Source of the DNA: an uncultured Clostridia bacterium
Lineage (GTDB): Bacteria > Bacillota > Clostridia > Lachnospirales > Lachnospiraceae
Direction of reading: 5' to 3'
Assembly (NCBI GenBank): GCA_947303805.1
Contig: CAMYZE010000010.1
Location: 1-64,000 of the forward strand
DNA length: 64,000 nt
The position numbers and the translations under genes were made by a program. Positions 32,001 through 40,248 of this stretch are shown in pieces. The notes under the pieces were generated by a model. It was not told the origin of the DNA. It saw nothing but the letters and a program-made list of their open reading frames with translations, and did not search any database. Within the stretch, counting starts at the first letter, position 1; every line of letters begins with the position of its first letter.

Positions 32001-32489
32001 TGGTACCTCAACTTCGCTTACTCTCTCATAGCCAAGATCGATAAGTTTTGTTATAAACTCGTCATAGACAATCTCTTTATTCTTAGAGAGTTTTATAATT
32101 CTATTCATCACATTGTCAAGAGAAGGAAGTTTCTCAAGACAGGCAGAAATAGTAGTTACAAGAGTTATATTCTCTTCATTTAATAATTTTTTTAATACTA
32201 CTGTCCTATCTTTAAGTAACTTTTCATCGTCCACACTTGCAGCCGCAAATAAAAGATCCTTCTCACCAAAGTAGTGAATGTTTTTATCATAAAACTTGCC
32301 ATCTTCATAAAATAAAATAGCACTCCTCTCATCAGGGAGCACTACAAGTTTCTGCCGATCGGCAAAAGTTGCGACAAAATTAACCTTTGCATTGTCACAG
32401 ATATTACGCACTAAAACGGACCTCGGATTTTCTCCAAGGCACTTTTTCAATTTCAAGTAATCTCGATTGCTATTTATGTTATAGTACAT
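29079..32489 (-). CDS. mfd: Transcription-repair coupling factor Mfd
   Basis: 1,136 residues, normal for Mfd, which removes stalled RNA polymerase at lesions and recruits UvrA. A UvrB-like N-terminal region is followed by the CarD-like RNA polymerase-interacting domain at about residue 470 (LGDYVIHDNYGVGIFKG) and RecG-like motor motifs. These include CGDVGFGKTEVAIRAAFKAV (Walker A), DEEQRFGV (motif II), TATPIPRTLYMS (motif III) and QLRGRVGRSNRTAYAF (motif VI). The C-terminal TRCF domain follows. It ends an operon with pth 17 bp upstream. Its last residues come from a dispersed element. Confidence 0.97.
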   Translation of the reverse strand: MYYNINSNRDYLKLKKCLGENPRSVLVRNICDNAKVNFVATFADRQKLVVLPDERSAILFYEDGKFYDKNIHYFGEKDLLFAAASVDDEKLLKDRTVVLKKLLNEENITLVTTISACLEKLPSLDNVMNRIIKLSKNKEIVYDEFITKLIDLGYERVSEVEVPGEFAVRGGIIDVYEVSNDDPIRIEFVGDIIESIRYFNIDTKRSTENIDDIDILPIVDDKKKSGNTFILDYFSKDALVFFDEPKRLSDRINLIIDMLRESYESRQMIEKDFDYEDQDKIRPVELFDSKYIFDRLTEKNCIQLTSLDDSPYVNEEKFSLQKGSWDYDFDFMMTTPIFDKKDYAKTKTEIKSYLARGFSGLIILNSHTRAERLAAEFQDEGINAFITNTLDEKISEASIGIYVGELSSGFIDETDRFFIFTEKDLFGIEPERKRRILKNKRREGYAPINDLGELKLGDYVIHDNYGVGIFKGIVRLETDDIEKDYVKVEYADGGFLYVLATKLESLERFASKTAKIPKLNKLGSNDFLKLKKKVKIDILETAKDLIELYAKRQESKGFVFSSDSIWQKEFEETFPYIETYDQLLAIEAVKNDMQSDKTMDRLICGDVGFGKTEVAIRAAFKAVQDGKQVAYLVPTTVLCMQHYRTFVDRFLKYPVKTEFLSRFNSKKENEVVLKKLKNGDVDIVIGTHRLLSTDVEFKNLGLLIVDEEQRFGVSHKEKIKRLRHNVDVLTLTATPIPRTLYMSLSGIRDMSMLTEAPPERMPIKTYVLEYNEELIREAVNRELKRDGQVFIVHNRVSDIYAFAEKISNLCPYAKVGVAHGKLKEDELSETMMDFIDKKFNVLVTTTIIETGLDIQNANTLIIDNSEQFGLAQLYQLRGRVGRSNRTAYAFFMYRKNKELTEDELARLKAIKENTALGSGLKIAMKDLEMRGAGNVLGLSQSGHIDAVGYDLYIKLLNEAVKYLREKSSENENVDTINTDDYINEFDTIVDIDIDAFIPNSYIDDEEVKLDVYRKISKCEKEEEFDDLKEEIIDRFGAFPKELENLIFIAKLKIRAHKFYVSHINVKRKLVTITFAEHHKIDGQSVVDIVNKFCGAIRVINGTQVSLTYRANIEDNPSIDKSLKIAETIINSLKLQS

Positions 32490-32506
32490 TTACAAATTTT
32501 GGGATT

Positions 32507-33073
32507 CTATAAGCCGTTAAAATCATTCATAGTTTTATCTATGCCGTTTTTAATTATGCTCTCTATGGCATCCACCGCTCTATCTATATTTTCTTTTTGA
32601 ACTTTCAATTCTTCTGGTGAATATTTCATTAGCACGAAATCAATTTGACTTATCATTGGTTTATCATCTTTTATACCAATGCGGACTTTGATAAACTTTT
32701 CTGTGCCGAGATTTGCAATGATGGATTTAATTCCATTATGACCTGCGGCAGAACCTTCTTTTGTTACTTTTACTTTTCCCACAGGAAGAGCAAGTTCATC
32801 ATACACTACTATTATGTCTTTCGGATCTATCTTGTAAAAATCTGCAAGTGGTCTTATAAACTCTCCACTTAGATTCATATATGTCATTGGTTTTGCTATT
32901 ATCACATCTTCGTCTTGGATTTTTGTTTTTGTATAAAGTCCTTTAAATTTATCTTTGTCAAGCTCGACATTGCCGAGTCTATGGAGTAATTCGTCTATAG
33001 CAAGAAAACCAGTATTATGTCTGGTGAATGCATATTTTATTTCTGGATTTCCTAGACCTACGATTAATTTCAT
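32507..33073 (-). CDS. pth: Peptidyl-tRNA hydrolase
   Basis: 188 residues, full length. It begins MKLIVGLGNPEIKYAFTRHN, with the family's Asn (GLGNP) and catalytic His (TRHNTGF). KPMTYMNLSGE and VVYDELALPVGKVKV also match, as does AAGHNGIKSI. Pth recycles tRNA from peptidyl-tRNA dropped by ribosomes. The pth-mfd order is conserved in Firmicutes. It lies 15 bp after the CapA-like gene with little SD, so translational coupling is likely. Confidence 0.96.
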   Translation of the reverse strand: MKLIVGLGNPEIKYAFTRHNTGFLAIDELLHRLGNVELDKDKFKGLYTKTKIQDEDVIIAKPMTYMNLSGEFIRPLADFYKIDPKDIIVVYDELALPVGKVKVTKEGSAAGHNGIKSIIANLGTEKFIKVRIGIKDDKPMISQIDFVLMKYSPEELKVQKENIDRAVDAIESIIKNGIDKTMNDFNGL

Positions 33074-33088
33074 TTATTATATTTTAAT

Positions 33089-34354
33089 TTATTTGAATTT
33101 ATTTTGCAAGGCTTCTGCTACTTGCTCCATAGTGAATATGTAGCCATTATCGCCTATATAGCAGGTGCTGCTTTTATCTTGCAATTCTTTTATTTTTGCT
33201 GCTATTTCATCCTTATTCCAATCTTTCTTTACTCTTTCATAGCTTGATATTCCTGGGTAAATAATAAGCTGTAGCTGACCATTTTTATCTATACTATAGT
33301 CAAATGTAGCAGTGACAAGCATAGTATCTCGCATAGTCCCACCATATATAAAATTTCCAAGGCTATACACTATAGGAACATTTTTGTAATACTCTATTTC
33401 TTGAACTATGTGAGGGTGCGAACCCACAACTAAGTCGGCACCTGCATCAACTATTCTTCTCGCATATTGTTTTTGCCAAGTATTTGACACCGTCTCAAGC
33501 TCTCTTCCCCAATGCATATAGACGATAACTTTATCGACATATGGTTTCACTTCTTTTATCTCATAACAAAGTTCTCTTATGTCATATCCGTTAAAAACTC
33601 CTGCATCTTCATCTGTCGCCTTCCAACTATCTGCAGGTAATACCGATGATGCTGCAAGAAAGGCATATCTCTTTCCTTCTATTTCTTTTATATATGCTCT
33701 TTTTGCCTCTTGAATATTATTTCCGGCACCGATATAGTATATATCGTTTTCTTTTAAAACTTTAATTGTATTTTCAAGTGCCGCCACACCATAATCAAGT
33801 ACATGATTATTTGCCAAAGTGAATAAATTGATACCTATTTCTTTTATCGGTTCTATATATTTAGTAGGAAGTGCAAATGTAAATGTCTTGTTCTCTGCAT
33901 TTTCAGTGTCGTCAGTTATAGAACATTCGAGATTTGCGATATTAAAATCACTTTCATTTAAGATTTTAAGGTAGCCGTCATCAATTATGCCACTAAGACC
34001 TTTTTCATCATATGCTGCTTGTGGCTTCTTTGATAAAAACACATCCCCTACAAAGCAAAATGTGTCTTTCTTTTCTCTATTTTCAACTTTTACGAAATCG
34101 TCACTTGCTTTGTACTTTTCGTCGCTTGATAAGATCTTTACTTTTAAAGTGGCGTCTCCTATTTCAGTTTCAGTTTCAATAATAACATCGTTATTGTTTT
34201 TTATGTCATCAAGATATATGTTTTTTGATTTAGTTGTATCTATGACGTTTACATTGTTGTCCATCTTTCCATATAAAGCAAACATCACCGCAGCAAAGCA
34301 GATAACGATTAAAACTGATACAGTGATTATTATGTTTTTATATATTCTTGACAT
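33089..34354 (-). CDS. CapA/PgsA-like metallophosphatase family membrane protein
   Basis: 421 residues with an N-terminal TM anchor (about 8-28) and an extracytoplasmic domain of the CapA (PGA_cap) type. Motifs are FCFVGDVFLS, NIANLECSITDD, FTLANNHVLDYG, VYMHWGRE and VVGSHPHIVQ followed by YSLGNFIYGG; these are the metal-binding Asp, Asn and His positions of the calcineurin-like fold. CapA proteins are linked to poly-gamma-glutamate capsule, but many lone members have unknown roles, and no capB/capC genes are visible. It overlaps aroC by 17 bp. Confidence 0.85.
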   Translation of the reverse strand: MSRIYKNIIITVSVLIVICFAAVMFALYGKMDNNVNVIDTTKSKNIYLDDIKNNNDVIIETETEIGDATLKVKILSSDEKYKASDDFVKVENREKKDTFCFVGDVFLSKKPQAAYDEKGLSGIIDDGYLKILNESDFNIANLECSITDDTENAENKTFTFALPTKYIEPIKEIGINLFTLANNHVLDYGVAALENTIKVLKENDIYYIGAGNNIQEAKRAYIKEIEGKRYAFLAASSVLPADSWKATDEDAGVFNGYDIRELCYEIKEVKPYVDKVIVYMHWGRELETVSNTWQKQYARRIVDAGADLVVGSHPHIVQEIEYYKNVPIVYSLGNFIYGGTMRDTMLVTATFDYSIDKNGQLQLIIYPGISSYERVKKDWNKDEIAAKIKELQDKSSTCYIGDNGYIFTMEQVAEALQNKFK

Positions 34355-35330
34355 TTATATTTTGTAAATAAGAATCCAAAATTGTCATTGCTACCATTGA
34401 TTCCACTACAACGACCACTCTATCTACTATGCAGACATCGTTTCTTCCTTTTAGTTCTACTTCTGTCTCATTGCCATATATGTCTATGGTTTTTTGCTTC
34501 TTTGCAATCGTTGGTGTTGGCTTTATCGCAAGTCTTATAACTATGTCATTTCCATTACTTATGCCACCTAAGATGCCACCTGAATTATTGGACAAAAACT
34601 TTTCGCCAACTGTCATCTGGTCATTGTTCTCTGAGCCGAGCATATTTGCCACATCAAAGCCTGCACCAATTTCAACTCCCTTCACAGCACCTATTGACAT
34701 ACAAGCCTTCGCAAGTTCTGCATCAAGTTTATCAAACACTGGCTCTCCAAGTCCGGCAGGACAACCTTTCACTACGCATTCAACTATGCCGCCTATTGAG
34801 TCGTCAACATTTTCATAATCGACTTCATCTGCACCATTTGCAAGCCTTGACAAATCATAATTTCCACGAGCAGAGACTATGATATTTTTTTCTTTCAAAA
34901 CTTTTATTGCTATTGCACCACCGATGACTCTACCAATAGTTTCTCTACCAGATGACCTTCCTCCACTTCTATAATCTCGTATGCCATATTTTTTTTCGTA
35001 AGTGTAGTCAGCGTGACCTGGTCTAAAAATATTTTTTAAAACTCCATATTCCGAAGTTCCAATATCTTCATTTCTAACTATTGCACAAATTGGAGTGCCA
35101 AGTGTCTTTCCTTCAAATACACCTGACAAAATCTCAACTTTGTCTTTCTCTTTTCTTGGAGTGGATAACTCAGAATCATTTGGCCGTCTTCTGTTGAGAT
35201 AGAGCTGAATATCTTCCTCGTTGAGCGCAACATTACTTGGACAGCCATCGATGATGGCACCGAGAGCAGCGCCGTGAGATTCGCCGAAGGTGGTGACTCT
35301 ATAAAATTTTCCAAAAGTGTTTCCTGACAT
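34338..35330 (-). CDS. aroC: Chorismate synthase
   Basis: 330 residues. It converts 5-enolpyruvylshikimate-3-phosphate to chorismate, needing reduced FMN. Signatures are the N-terminal TTFGESHGAALGAIIDGCPS, RRRPNDSELSTPRKEKD, FRPGHADYTYEKKYGIRDYR with GGRSSGRETIGR, and GGISNGNDIVIRLAIKPTPT. It is a little shorter than many homologues at the C-terminus but all core motifs are present. The start is supported by GAGGAG five bases upstream. Confidence 0.96.
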   Translation of the reverse strand: MSGNTFGKFYRVTTFGESHGAALGAIIDGCPSNVALNEEDIQLYLNRRRPNDSELSTPRKEKDKVEILSGVFEGKTLGTPICAIVRNEDIGTSEYGVLKNIFRPGHADYTYEKKYGIRDYRSGGRSSGRETIGRVIGGAIAIKVLKEKNIIVSARGNYDLSRLANGADEVDYENVDDSIGGIVECVVKGCPAGLGEPVFDKLDAELAKACMSIGAVKGVEIGAGFDVANMLGSENNDQMTVGEKFLSNNSGGILGGISNGNDIVIRLAIKPTPTIAKKQKTIDIYGNETEVELKGRNDVCIVDRVVVVVESMVAMTILDSYLQNINVKNI

Positions 35331-35350
35331 TTTTACTCCTCGCTAAATAT

Positions 35351-36013
35351 TTATAAATAATTAACTTTACTATTGGATAAATAATATGTTCTTCTATCGT
35401 TGTTGGCTAACACCGTCTTACCTTTAGTTAAATCTGTGATTTCGTTTTTAAACTTTTCAAAAATTCCAATATCAATTAAGTATTTTAATTTTACTACATC
35501 CTCAAATGTTTTATCAAGGGAATAAATACTATTTTGCTCGACATTTGAATTATTATAATTTTGAATTAATTTTTCTATCTTGCCATAGTCATCATAACTC
35601 ACATCAAATGCTACCTCATAAGCATTTTTTATCTCAGCAAGTTTCGCATTTGCAATTGCTGCCTTTAAACTATCACTATATGCTCTCACAAGACCGCCAG
35701 TGCCAAGAAGCGTGCCCCCAAAATATCTTGTCACTATAGCAATACAGTTAATCAGCTCATTGCCTTTTAGTATATCTAGCATCGGATGGCCTGCTGTGCC
35801 TTGCGGCTCACCATCGTCGCTTGATTTTACTTGCTCGCCATTTACACCTATGACGTATGCGAAGCAGTTGTGTTTTGCGTCATAATACTTTTTTTTTGTT
35901 TCACTTAACTTCTGTTCTGCTGCTTCAATATTTTCCACATAAAATATGTTCGCTATGAAGCGGGATTTTTTTTCGACAATTTCTGCGGTTGTGGGTTCTA
36001 TAATAACTTTCAT
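35351..36013 (-). CDS. YigZ/IMPACT family protein
   Basis: 220 residues. The N-terminal UPF0029 domain has KSRFIANIFYVENIEAAEQ, the signature SSDDGEPQGTAGHPMLDIL and TRYFGGTLLGTGGLVRAYSD; a smaller C-terminal DUF1949-like domain follows. Members of this family are homologous to the eukaryotic Gcn2 regulator IMPACT; the bacterial role is not settled. The ATG overlaps the rmuC stop by one base (TAATG), so the two are coupled. Confidence 0.92.
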   Translation of the reverse strand: MKVIIEPTTAEIVEKKSRFIANIFYVENIEAAEQKLSETKKKYYDAKHNCFAYVIGVNGEQVKSSDDGEPQGTAGHPMLDILKGNELINCIAIVTRYFGGTLLGTGGLVRAYSDSLKAAIANAKLAEIKNAYEVAFDVSYDDYGKIEKLIQNYNNSNVEQNSIYSLDKTFEDVVKLKYLIDIGIFEKFKNEITDLTKGKTVLANNDRRTYYLSNSKVNYL

Positions 36014-37227
36014 TATTCATCTATCTCTAGTATGTTGTTTGATTCCTCAACACCTATGGCATCAAAACCTTTTAACTTACTTGTAATCATTGAGTTCCTC
36101 TTAGATAATTGCTCTGTAGACTTTGCAGCTGAATCTATGCTTCTCTTAGTTTTTTCTATCTCCTCTTCAAACTTTCCATATTGAGCTTTGATGGCTTGAA
36201 GAATTTCGGCTATCTTCTTACTATTTTTATTAATTTGTAAAAATCTAAAGCCGACACTAAAACTATTTATAAGTGCGGTAATGGTTGTAGGACCTGCTAG
36301 TAAAATTCTATAGTTCCTTTGACAGTCATCTGCCAAGCCATCAATCCTTAAGCACTCTGCATATAAACCCTCTGTAGGCAAAAACATAATTGCAAATTCA
36401 GTTGTAAGTGGTGGCTCAATATACTTTTCCGAAATACTTTTAGCCTGAAAAATTATAGCATCTTTTAAACTTTTTATTGCAGCATTTAAAAGATTTTCAT
36501 CTCTGCTATTTGCAGCATTTACTACATCCATATATCTATCATTTGGGAACTTTGCATCTATAGGGAGATATACGAAGCCATCGTCATCTTTATTAGGTAT
36601 CTTTATGGCAAAGTCAACTTTTTCATCTGAATTCTTTTTTACTTTGAACTGCTTTTCAAACATGTTGCTAGTCATGATGCTTTCAAGTATATTCTCCAGT
36701 TGCTTTTCGCCAAATATACCGCGAGCTTTTACACTAGATAATGACTTTTGAAGGTCTGTTATCGTTCCAGACATACTGAGGAGTTGTCCATTTGTCACTT
36801 GCAAACTTTGAAGCTGCTCGCCGATAGTTTTAAAACTGTTGTCGAGTCGCTCATTTAAAGACTTGTCAAGTTTTTCATTTATGTTTCTTTCTATAATACC
36901 GAGTTTTTCTTCATTTGCTGAACGTATCTCATTTAATTTTTTCTCGTTTGTATCATTTATCTTGTCAAGAGACTCTTGCATACCCTTAGTCAAATTATTT
37001 GAATTAATCTGATTTTGATTTAATATTTTAACAAAATTCTCATTAGATTCCTTTATTATATTTTTCTCAAGATCACCTATCATACGAGCAATGTATCTTG
37101 ATTCGTCTTTTCTTTTATTGTTGCTTATCATTGAAATGAATATCAGTATTAAAACTATTAATAGCAAAATAAATAATACTAATATTGGTATAAATAATTC
37201 GTTGTTAAAAAAATTAACTAATTTCAT
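36013..37227 (-). CDS. rmuC: DNA recombination protein RmuC
   Basis: 404 residues: one N-terminal TM segment (about 12-32), a long coiled coil (about 45-150), then the RmuC nuclease-like domain. Visible signatures are KARGIFGEKQLENILES, VDFAIKIPNKDDDGFVYLPIDAKFP (DAKFP with catalytic acidic residues), FLPTEGLYAE and LAGPTTITALINSFSVGFRF. RmuC limits DNA inversions in E. coli and is predicted to be nuclease-related. It is the first gene of the six-gene operon down to mfd; GAGGTAAC upstream supports the start. Confidence 0.95.
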   Translation of the reverse strand: MKLVNFFNNELFIPILVLFILLLIVLILIFISMISNNKRKDESRYIARMIGDLEKNIIKESNENFVKILNQNQINSNNLTKGMQESLDKINDTNEKKLNEIRSANEEKLGIIERNINEKLDKSLNERLDNSFKTIGEQLQSLQVTNGQLLSMSGTITDLQKSLSSVKARGIFGEKQLENILESIMTSNMFEKQFKVKKNSDEKVDFAIKIPNKDDDGFVYLPIDAKFPNDRYMDVVNAANSRDENLLNAAIKSLKDAIIFQAKSISEKYIEPPLTTEFAIMFLPTEGLYAECLRIDGLADDCQRNYRILLAGPTTITALINSFSVGFRFLQINKNSKKIAEILQAIKAQYGKFEEEIEKTKRSIDSAAKSTEQLSKRNSMITSKLKGFDAIGVEESNNILEIDE

Positions 37228-37297
37228 ATTGTTACCTCGCTAATTATTTATTTAATTCATTATTATAATACACAAATACGTTATGCCATACAAATTG

Positions 37298-37326
37298 TTG
37301 CAAAATATTTATATATAATGTAAAAT
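37298..37326 (+). promoter_or_regulatory. Promoter of the YihY gene, predicted leaderless start
   Basis: TTGCAA (37298-37303), a 17-bp spacer and TAAAAT (37321-37326). The ATG at 37334 lies eight bases after the -10 and there is no SD, so the mRNA would be leaderless or nearly so. Confidence 0.5.
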
Positions 37327-37333
37327 ATAGTCT

Positions 37334-38356
37334 ATGCGCGAAAAGTTCAAAAAAATATATAAAAAGTTACCTAAATGGCTTAGAACATTTATAAGGTTTG
37401 TAAAGAATATAGTGGCACTTTATATGTCAAACGACATACCGATATATTCTGCTAGTTCAGCATTCTTCCTTATTATATCAACTATACCACTATTCATGCT
37501 AGTTTTTTCAACCATCACTTTGATTCCGCAGGTTCGCATAGAGGACATTATAGCCAATGTTACGCTTTTATTTCCAAATCTACCTTATATCACTGAGATT
37601 GTTAATTACACTTTAATGATTGCAAGGGGACTTGCTAAGTCAAATGTCATTTACATAAACATAATTACTGCGCTAGTCTCTGGTTCTACCTGTCTATTTG
37701 CATTTATAGTTGGCATAAGAAAAATTCATGATATAGATTATACAAGCAACTATGCTCTTTTAAAAATACTTACTATTCTAAATATGCTTATACTTTATCT
37801 TACTGTCATTGTTACATTTATACTTATAATACTAGGTGGTATGATAGTAGGATATGTAAAACTTTATATTCCATTCGAAACTGATATAATTGACCGAGTG
37901 CTTAGTTACAAATATTTGGTATCTGGCGTCGCGCTTATAATTCTTACGATGTCTCTTTATACTACGAGTACAAATTTTGAAAGATCTTTTTTAAAAAATA
38001 TTTATGGTGCGATTTTTACAACTTTCGCTTGGATAATAGTTTCTAATTTGATATCTATTTACTTTACAAGATTTCCTATCAGCACAAGTACTTATGGGTC
38101 TCTTACTGGAATAATTGTCGTGTTCCTTTGGATTTTTGTCTGCATCAATATCATATTTATTGGTGCCTGTGTAAATGAAGCCGTATATCCTCAGCAGAGA
38201 ATCATAGATAAGCAAAAAGCTAAGATTCGTAAAGAAATTGAGGAAGGTAAATACAGCGAAGCTGATTACGAAATCAATAGACGAAGTAAGTTTACAAAAA
38301 TATTTAAGTTTAAAAGACCTGAACTCAACAAAGATGACTTGTATGATGACGAATGA
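37334..38356 (+). CDS. YihY/virulence factor BrkB family membrane protein
   Basis: 340 residues with six predicted TM segments. The N-terminal YSASSAFFLIISTIPLFMLV and the C-terminal TYGSLTGIIVVFLWIFVCIN, ending GACVNEAVY, are the family signature. The tail of about 55 residues is charged and probably cytoplasmic. The family was once called ribonuclease BN by mistake; its real function is not established. It is one of two plus-strand genes, divergent from rmuC across about 105 bp and convergent with the U32 genes. Confidence 0.93.
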   Translation: MREKFKKIYKKLPKWLRTFIRFVKNIVALYMSNDIPIYSASSAFFLIISTIPLFMLVFSTITLIPQVRIEDIIANVTLLFPNLPYITEIVNYTLMIARGLAKSNVIYINIITALVSGSTCLFAFIVGIRKIHDIDYTSNYALLKILTILNMLILYLTVIVTFILIILGGMIVGYVKLYIPFETDIIDRVLSYKYLVSGVALIILTMSLYTTSTNFERSFLKNIYGAIFTTFAWIIVSNLISIYFTRFPISTSTYGSLTGIIVVFLWIFVCINIIFIGACVNEAVYPQQRIIDKQKAKIRKEIEEGKYSEADYEINRRSKFTKIFKFKRPELNKDDLYDDE

Positions 38357-39289
38357 TTACTTTATAGAGTTCTTTATATGTCCCCGGGTGAAACTCTCGG
38401 GGATTTTTTTATTTAAAATGTCTCGGACTTCATTTTCAGTTTCAAAACTAAAGTCAATTCTGTATGCGGGCTCGTGTAACTCGTATGTAGAAAGCGACCT
38501 CGCAAACTTTGCCCCTAAGGTTTTGAATTCATCAATTTTGTCGAGTAAGTAAATTGGTTCTGTGTTAAAAATTTTGTTGTAGCAATATTTGCAGTAAGTT
38601 TTGTAGTGTAGTTTTTTACCTTTTCTATCTATGATGTATGATGAAAAGTCGTAGACATTTTCAAAATTAAATTTATATTTACATGTGGGCTCGTTGAACT
38701 CGCCATTACGGGCTAGGCAAGAGGTATCCGACACTGCGAGATTTTTACGAAGGCAGTTTGCTGAAACCATAGTGTCTATATAACTATATACAATCATTGT
38801 GTCGTAGCCGACTTCTGACAACTCATAAATATTCAACTCAACTGGCGCAGTGAAAAGAAGTGGCACAATGCTAGCATTATTTCTTTTTTCATTATACAAA
38901 TTTTGATATACCTTTTTTGTCTCATCGTTGTAACAGTTCATTGTGTAGTTTAACTCTACCTTTAGATTTTCATTTGCGACTTTATTGATTTTACGAAGTG
39001 TATATGCAAATGAGTCTAAATTTTGAACTATAATCCCGTCAAGGTTTTTAATCTCAAATAATTTGTCGGTACTTATTCTTAAATCCATTGGTTTTTCTTC
39101 AAAACGAGAGATTCGCTCCATCAGTATCCAAGGAGACTTGCCTTTTGATTTTATTTCATTTGTAAGTTTTATTAAGTCTTTTTCGGCAAAGGAATCACGA
39201 GAAATGATAATTTCTTTTACATTTTCAGACTTAAGAACGATATTAAATTGCTGGATGTTTTCAATTTTTACTTTATAGTCTAGTTTCAT
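38357..39289 (-). CDS. U32 peptidase-associated C-terminal protein (DUF3656-like half)
   Basis: 310 residues. The body matches the region that follows the U32 domain in long Clostridia proteins: APVELNIYELSEVGYDTMIV, VSANCLRK, the cysteine block KTYCKYCYNKIFNTEPIYL, YRIDFSFETENEVRDIL and the end TRGHIKNSIK. The start overlaps the stop of the upstream U32 gene in an ATGA, so translation is coupled. It carries three in-frame dispersed elements (RNGEFNEP, GAKFARS and TYELHEP). Together with the upstream gene it looks like one split protein. It is probably involved in RNA modification, as for RlhA/TrhP, which is inferred. Confidence 0.82.
   Translation of the reverse strand: MKLDYKVKIENIQQFNIVLKSENVKEIIISRDSFAEKDLIKLTNEIKSKGKSPWILMERISRFEEKPMDLRISTDKLFEIKNLDGIIVQNLDSFAYTLRKINKVANENLKVELNYTMNCYNDETKKVYQNLYNEKRNNASIVPLLFTAPVELNIYELSEVGYDTMIVYSYIDTMVSANCLRKNLAVSDTSCLARNGEFNEPTCKYKFNFENVYDFSSYIIDRKGKKLHYKTYCKYCYNKIFNTEPIYLLDKIDEFKTLGAKFARSLSTYELHEPAYRIDFSFETENEVRDILNKKIPESFTRGHIKNSIK
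38467..38520 (-). repeat. Two degenerate dispersed elements (in U32 C-terminal gene)
   Basis: Two decayed copies in tandem, read as TYELHEP and GAKFARS. The second has TTTGCCCCTAAG in place of the consensus. Confidence 0.65.
38686..38711 (-). repeat. Dispersed element copy (in U32 C-terminal gene)
   Basis: Read as RNGEFNEP, just before the cysteine cluster region. Confidence 0.85.
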
Positions 39290-40248
39290 TTCTTTTTCTT
39301 TCGCTCGTATCTTTGAATCATATCTGGGCTATTGTGGAAACCATAGTAGTTGGTGAAGCCGCCTTTGTTGTAAAGTTGTAATAAATATTGCTCGTCTTTT
39401 TTTATGTCAGGCTCGTGAAACTCGCCCACACTGTGTAGGTGGATGATTGAATCTAGATACTTACGGTAGGTTTTTGTTACGCCGTAAACATAGTCGGCTT
39501 GACGCATACGACCTTCTATTTTAAAAGATGTGACACCAGCATTTATTAAGCCTGAAAGAGAGTTTAGGGCGCACATATCTTTCATCGAGAGAATATAAGG
39601 AGCGGGCTCGTGTAACTCGCCCCTACGGTATGGTAGGCGGCAGGGGCCTTTGCAACGTCCACGATTTCCAGACTCGCCACCTATGAAACTTGACATGAGG
39701 CAAGCACCACTATAACTATAGCACATTGAACCATGAACGAATGCTTCAAGTTTTATGTCATCGCCAATTTCTTTTTTGATTGCTTTTATTTCTTTTATGC
39801 TAAGTTCTCTTGCTAAGACGACTTGGGTAAATCCAAGTGGCTTGATTAAATTTATTGCTTTACTTGATGTAATAGTCATCTGAGTGGATGCGTGAAGTTC
39901 GACATTTGGGTACTTGCTTTTTAGAAGCATTGCAACTCCTAGGTCCTGAACAATAAATGCATCAACTCCGACGTCAACTATCGGATCTAAAAATAAAAAA
40001 ATCTCTTTAAGTTCTCGTTGCTTAAAGAGAGTGTTGACTGTAAGATAAAACTTTTTGCCATTTTCTTTGACAAACTTTATCGTATCTATTATTGAATTAT
40101 CATTGGTTGATTTTGCAAAAGCCCTTGCACCATACTTTGCACCACCCATATAGATGGCATCGGCACCAGCATCAATAGCAGCTTTCGCACATTCAAAACT
40201 TCCGGCTGGTGAAAGTAATTCTAATTTATCTAAAAATTTATTCATCAT
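39286..40248 (-). CDS. U32 family peptidase (N-terminal half)
   Basis: 320 residues of the U32 catalytic type: LELLSPAGSFECAKAAIDAG, GARAFAKS, LHASTQMTITSSKA and the cysteine motif SGNRGRCKGPCRLPYR, then SMKDMCALNSLSGLINAG and SFKIEGRMRQADYVYGVTK. The Fe-S-type cysteines of the family (CYSYSGACLMS and CKGPC) are present. Members act in prephenate-dependent RNA hydroxylation (TrhP/RlhA), so RNA modification is likelier than proteolysis. Two dispersed elements are read as RRGELHEP and VGEFHEP. The ATG overlaps the ruvB stop by four bases. Confidence 0.92.
   Translation of the reverse strand: MMNKFLDKLELLSPAGSFECAKAAIDAGADAIYMGGAKYGARAFAKSTNDNSIIDTIKFVKENGKKFYLTVNTLFKQRELKEIFLFLDPIVDVGVDAFIVQDLGVAMLLKSKYPNVELHASTQMTITSSKAINLIKPLGFTQVVLARELSIKEIKAIKKEIGDDIKLEAFVHGSMCYSYSGACLMSSFIGGESGNRGRCKGPCRLPYRRGELHEPAPYILSMKDMCALNSLSGLINAGVTSFKIEGRMRQADYVYGVTKTYRKYLDSIIHLHSVGEFHEPDIKKDEQYLLQLYNKGGFTNYYGFHNSPDMIQRYERKKKK
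39410..39430 (-). repeat. Dispersed element copy (in U32 gene)
   Basis: Read as SVGEFHEPD, after the conserved YVYGVTK helix. The 5' arm has diverged. Confidence 0.8.
39603..39627 (-). repeat. Dispersed element copy (in U32 gene)
   Basis: Intact copy read as RRGELHEP, placed directly after the conserved CKGPCRLPY cysteine motif. Confidence 0.9.
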
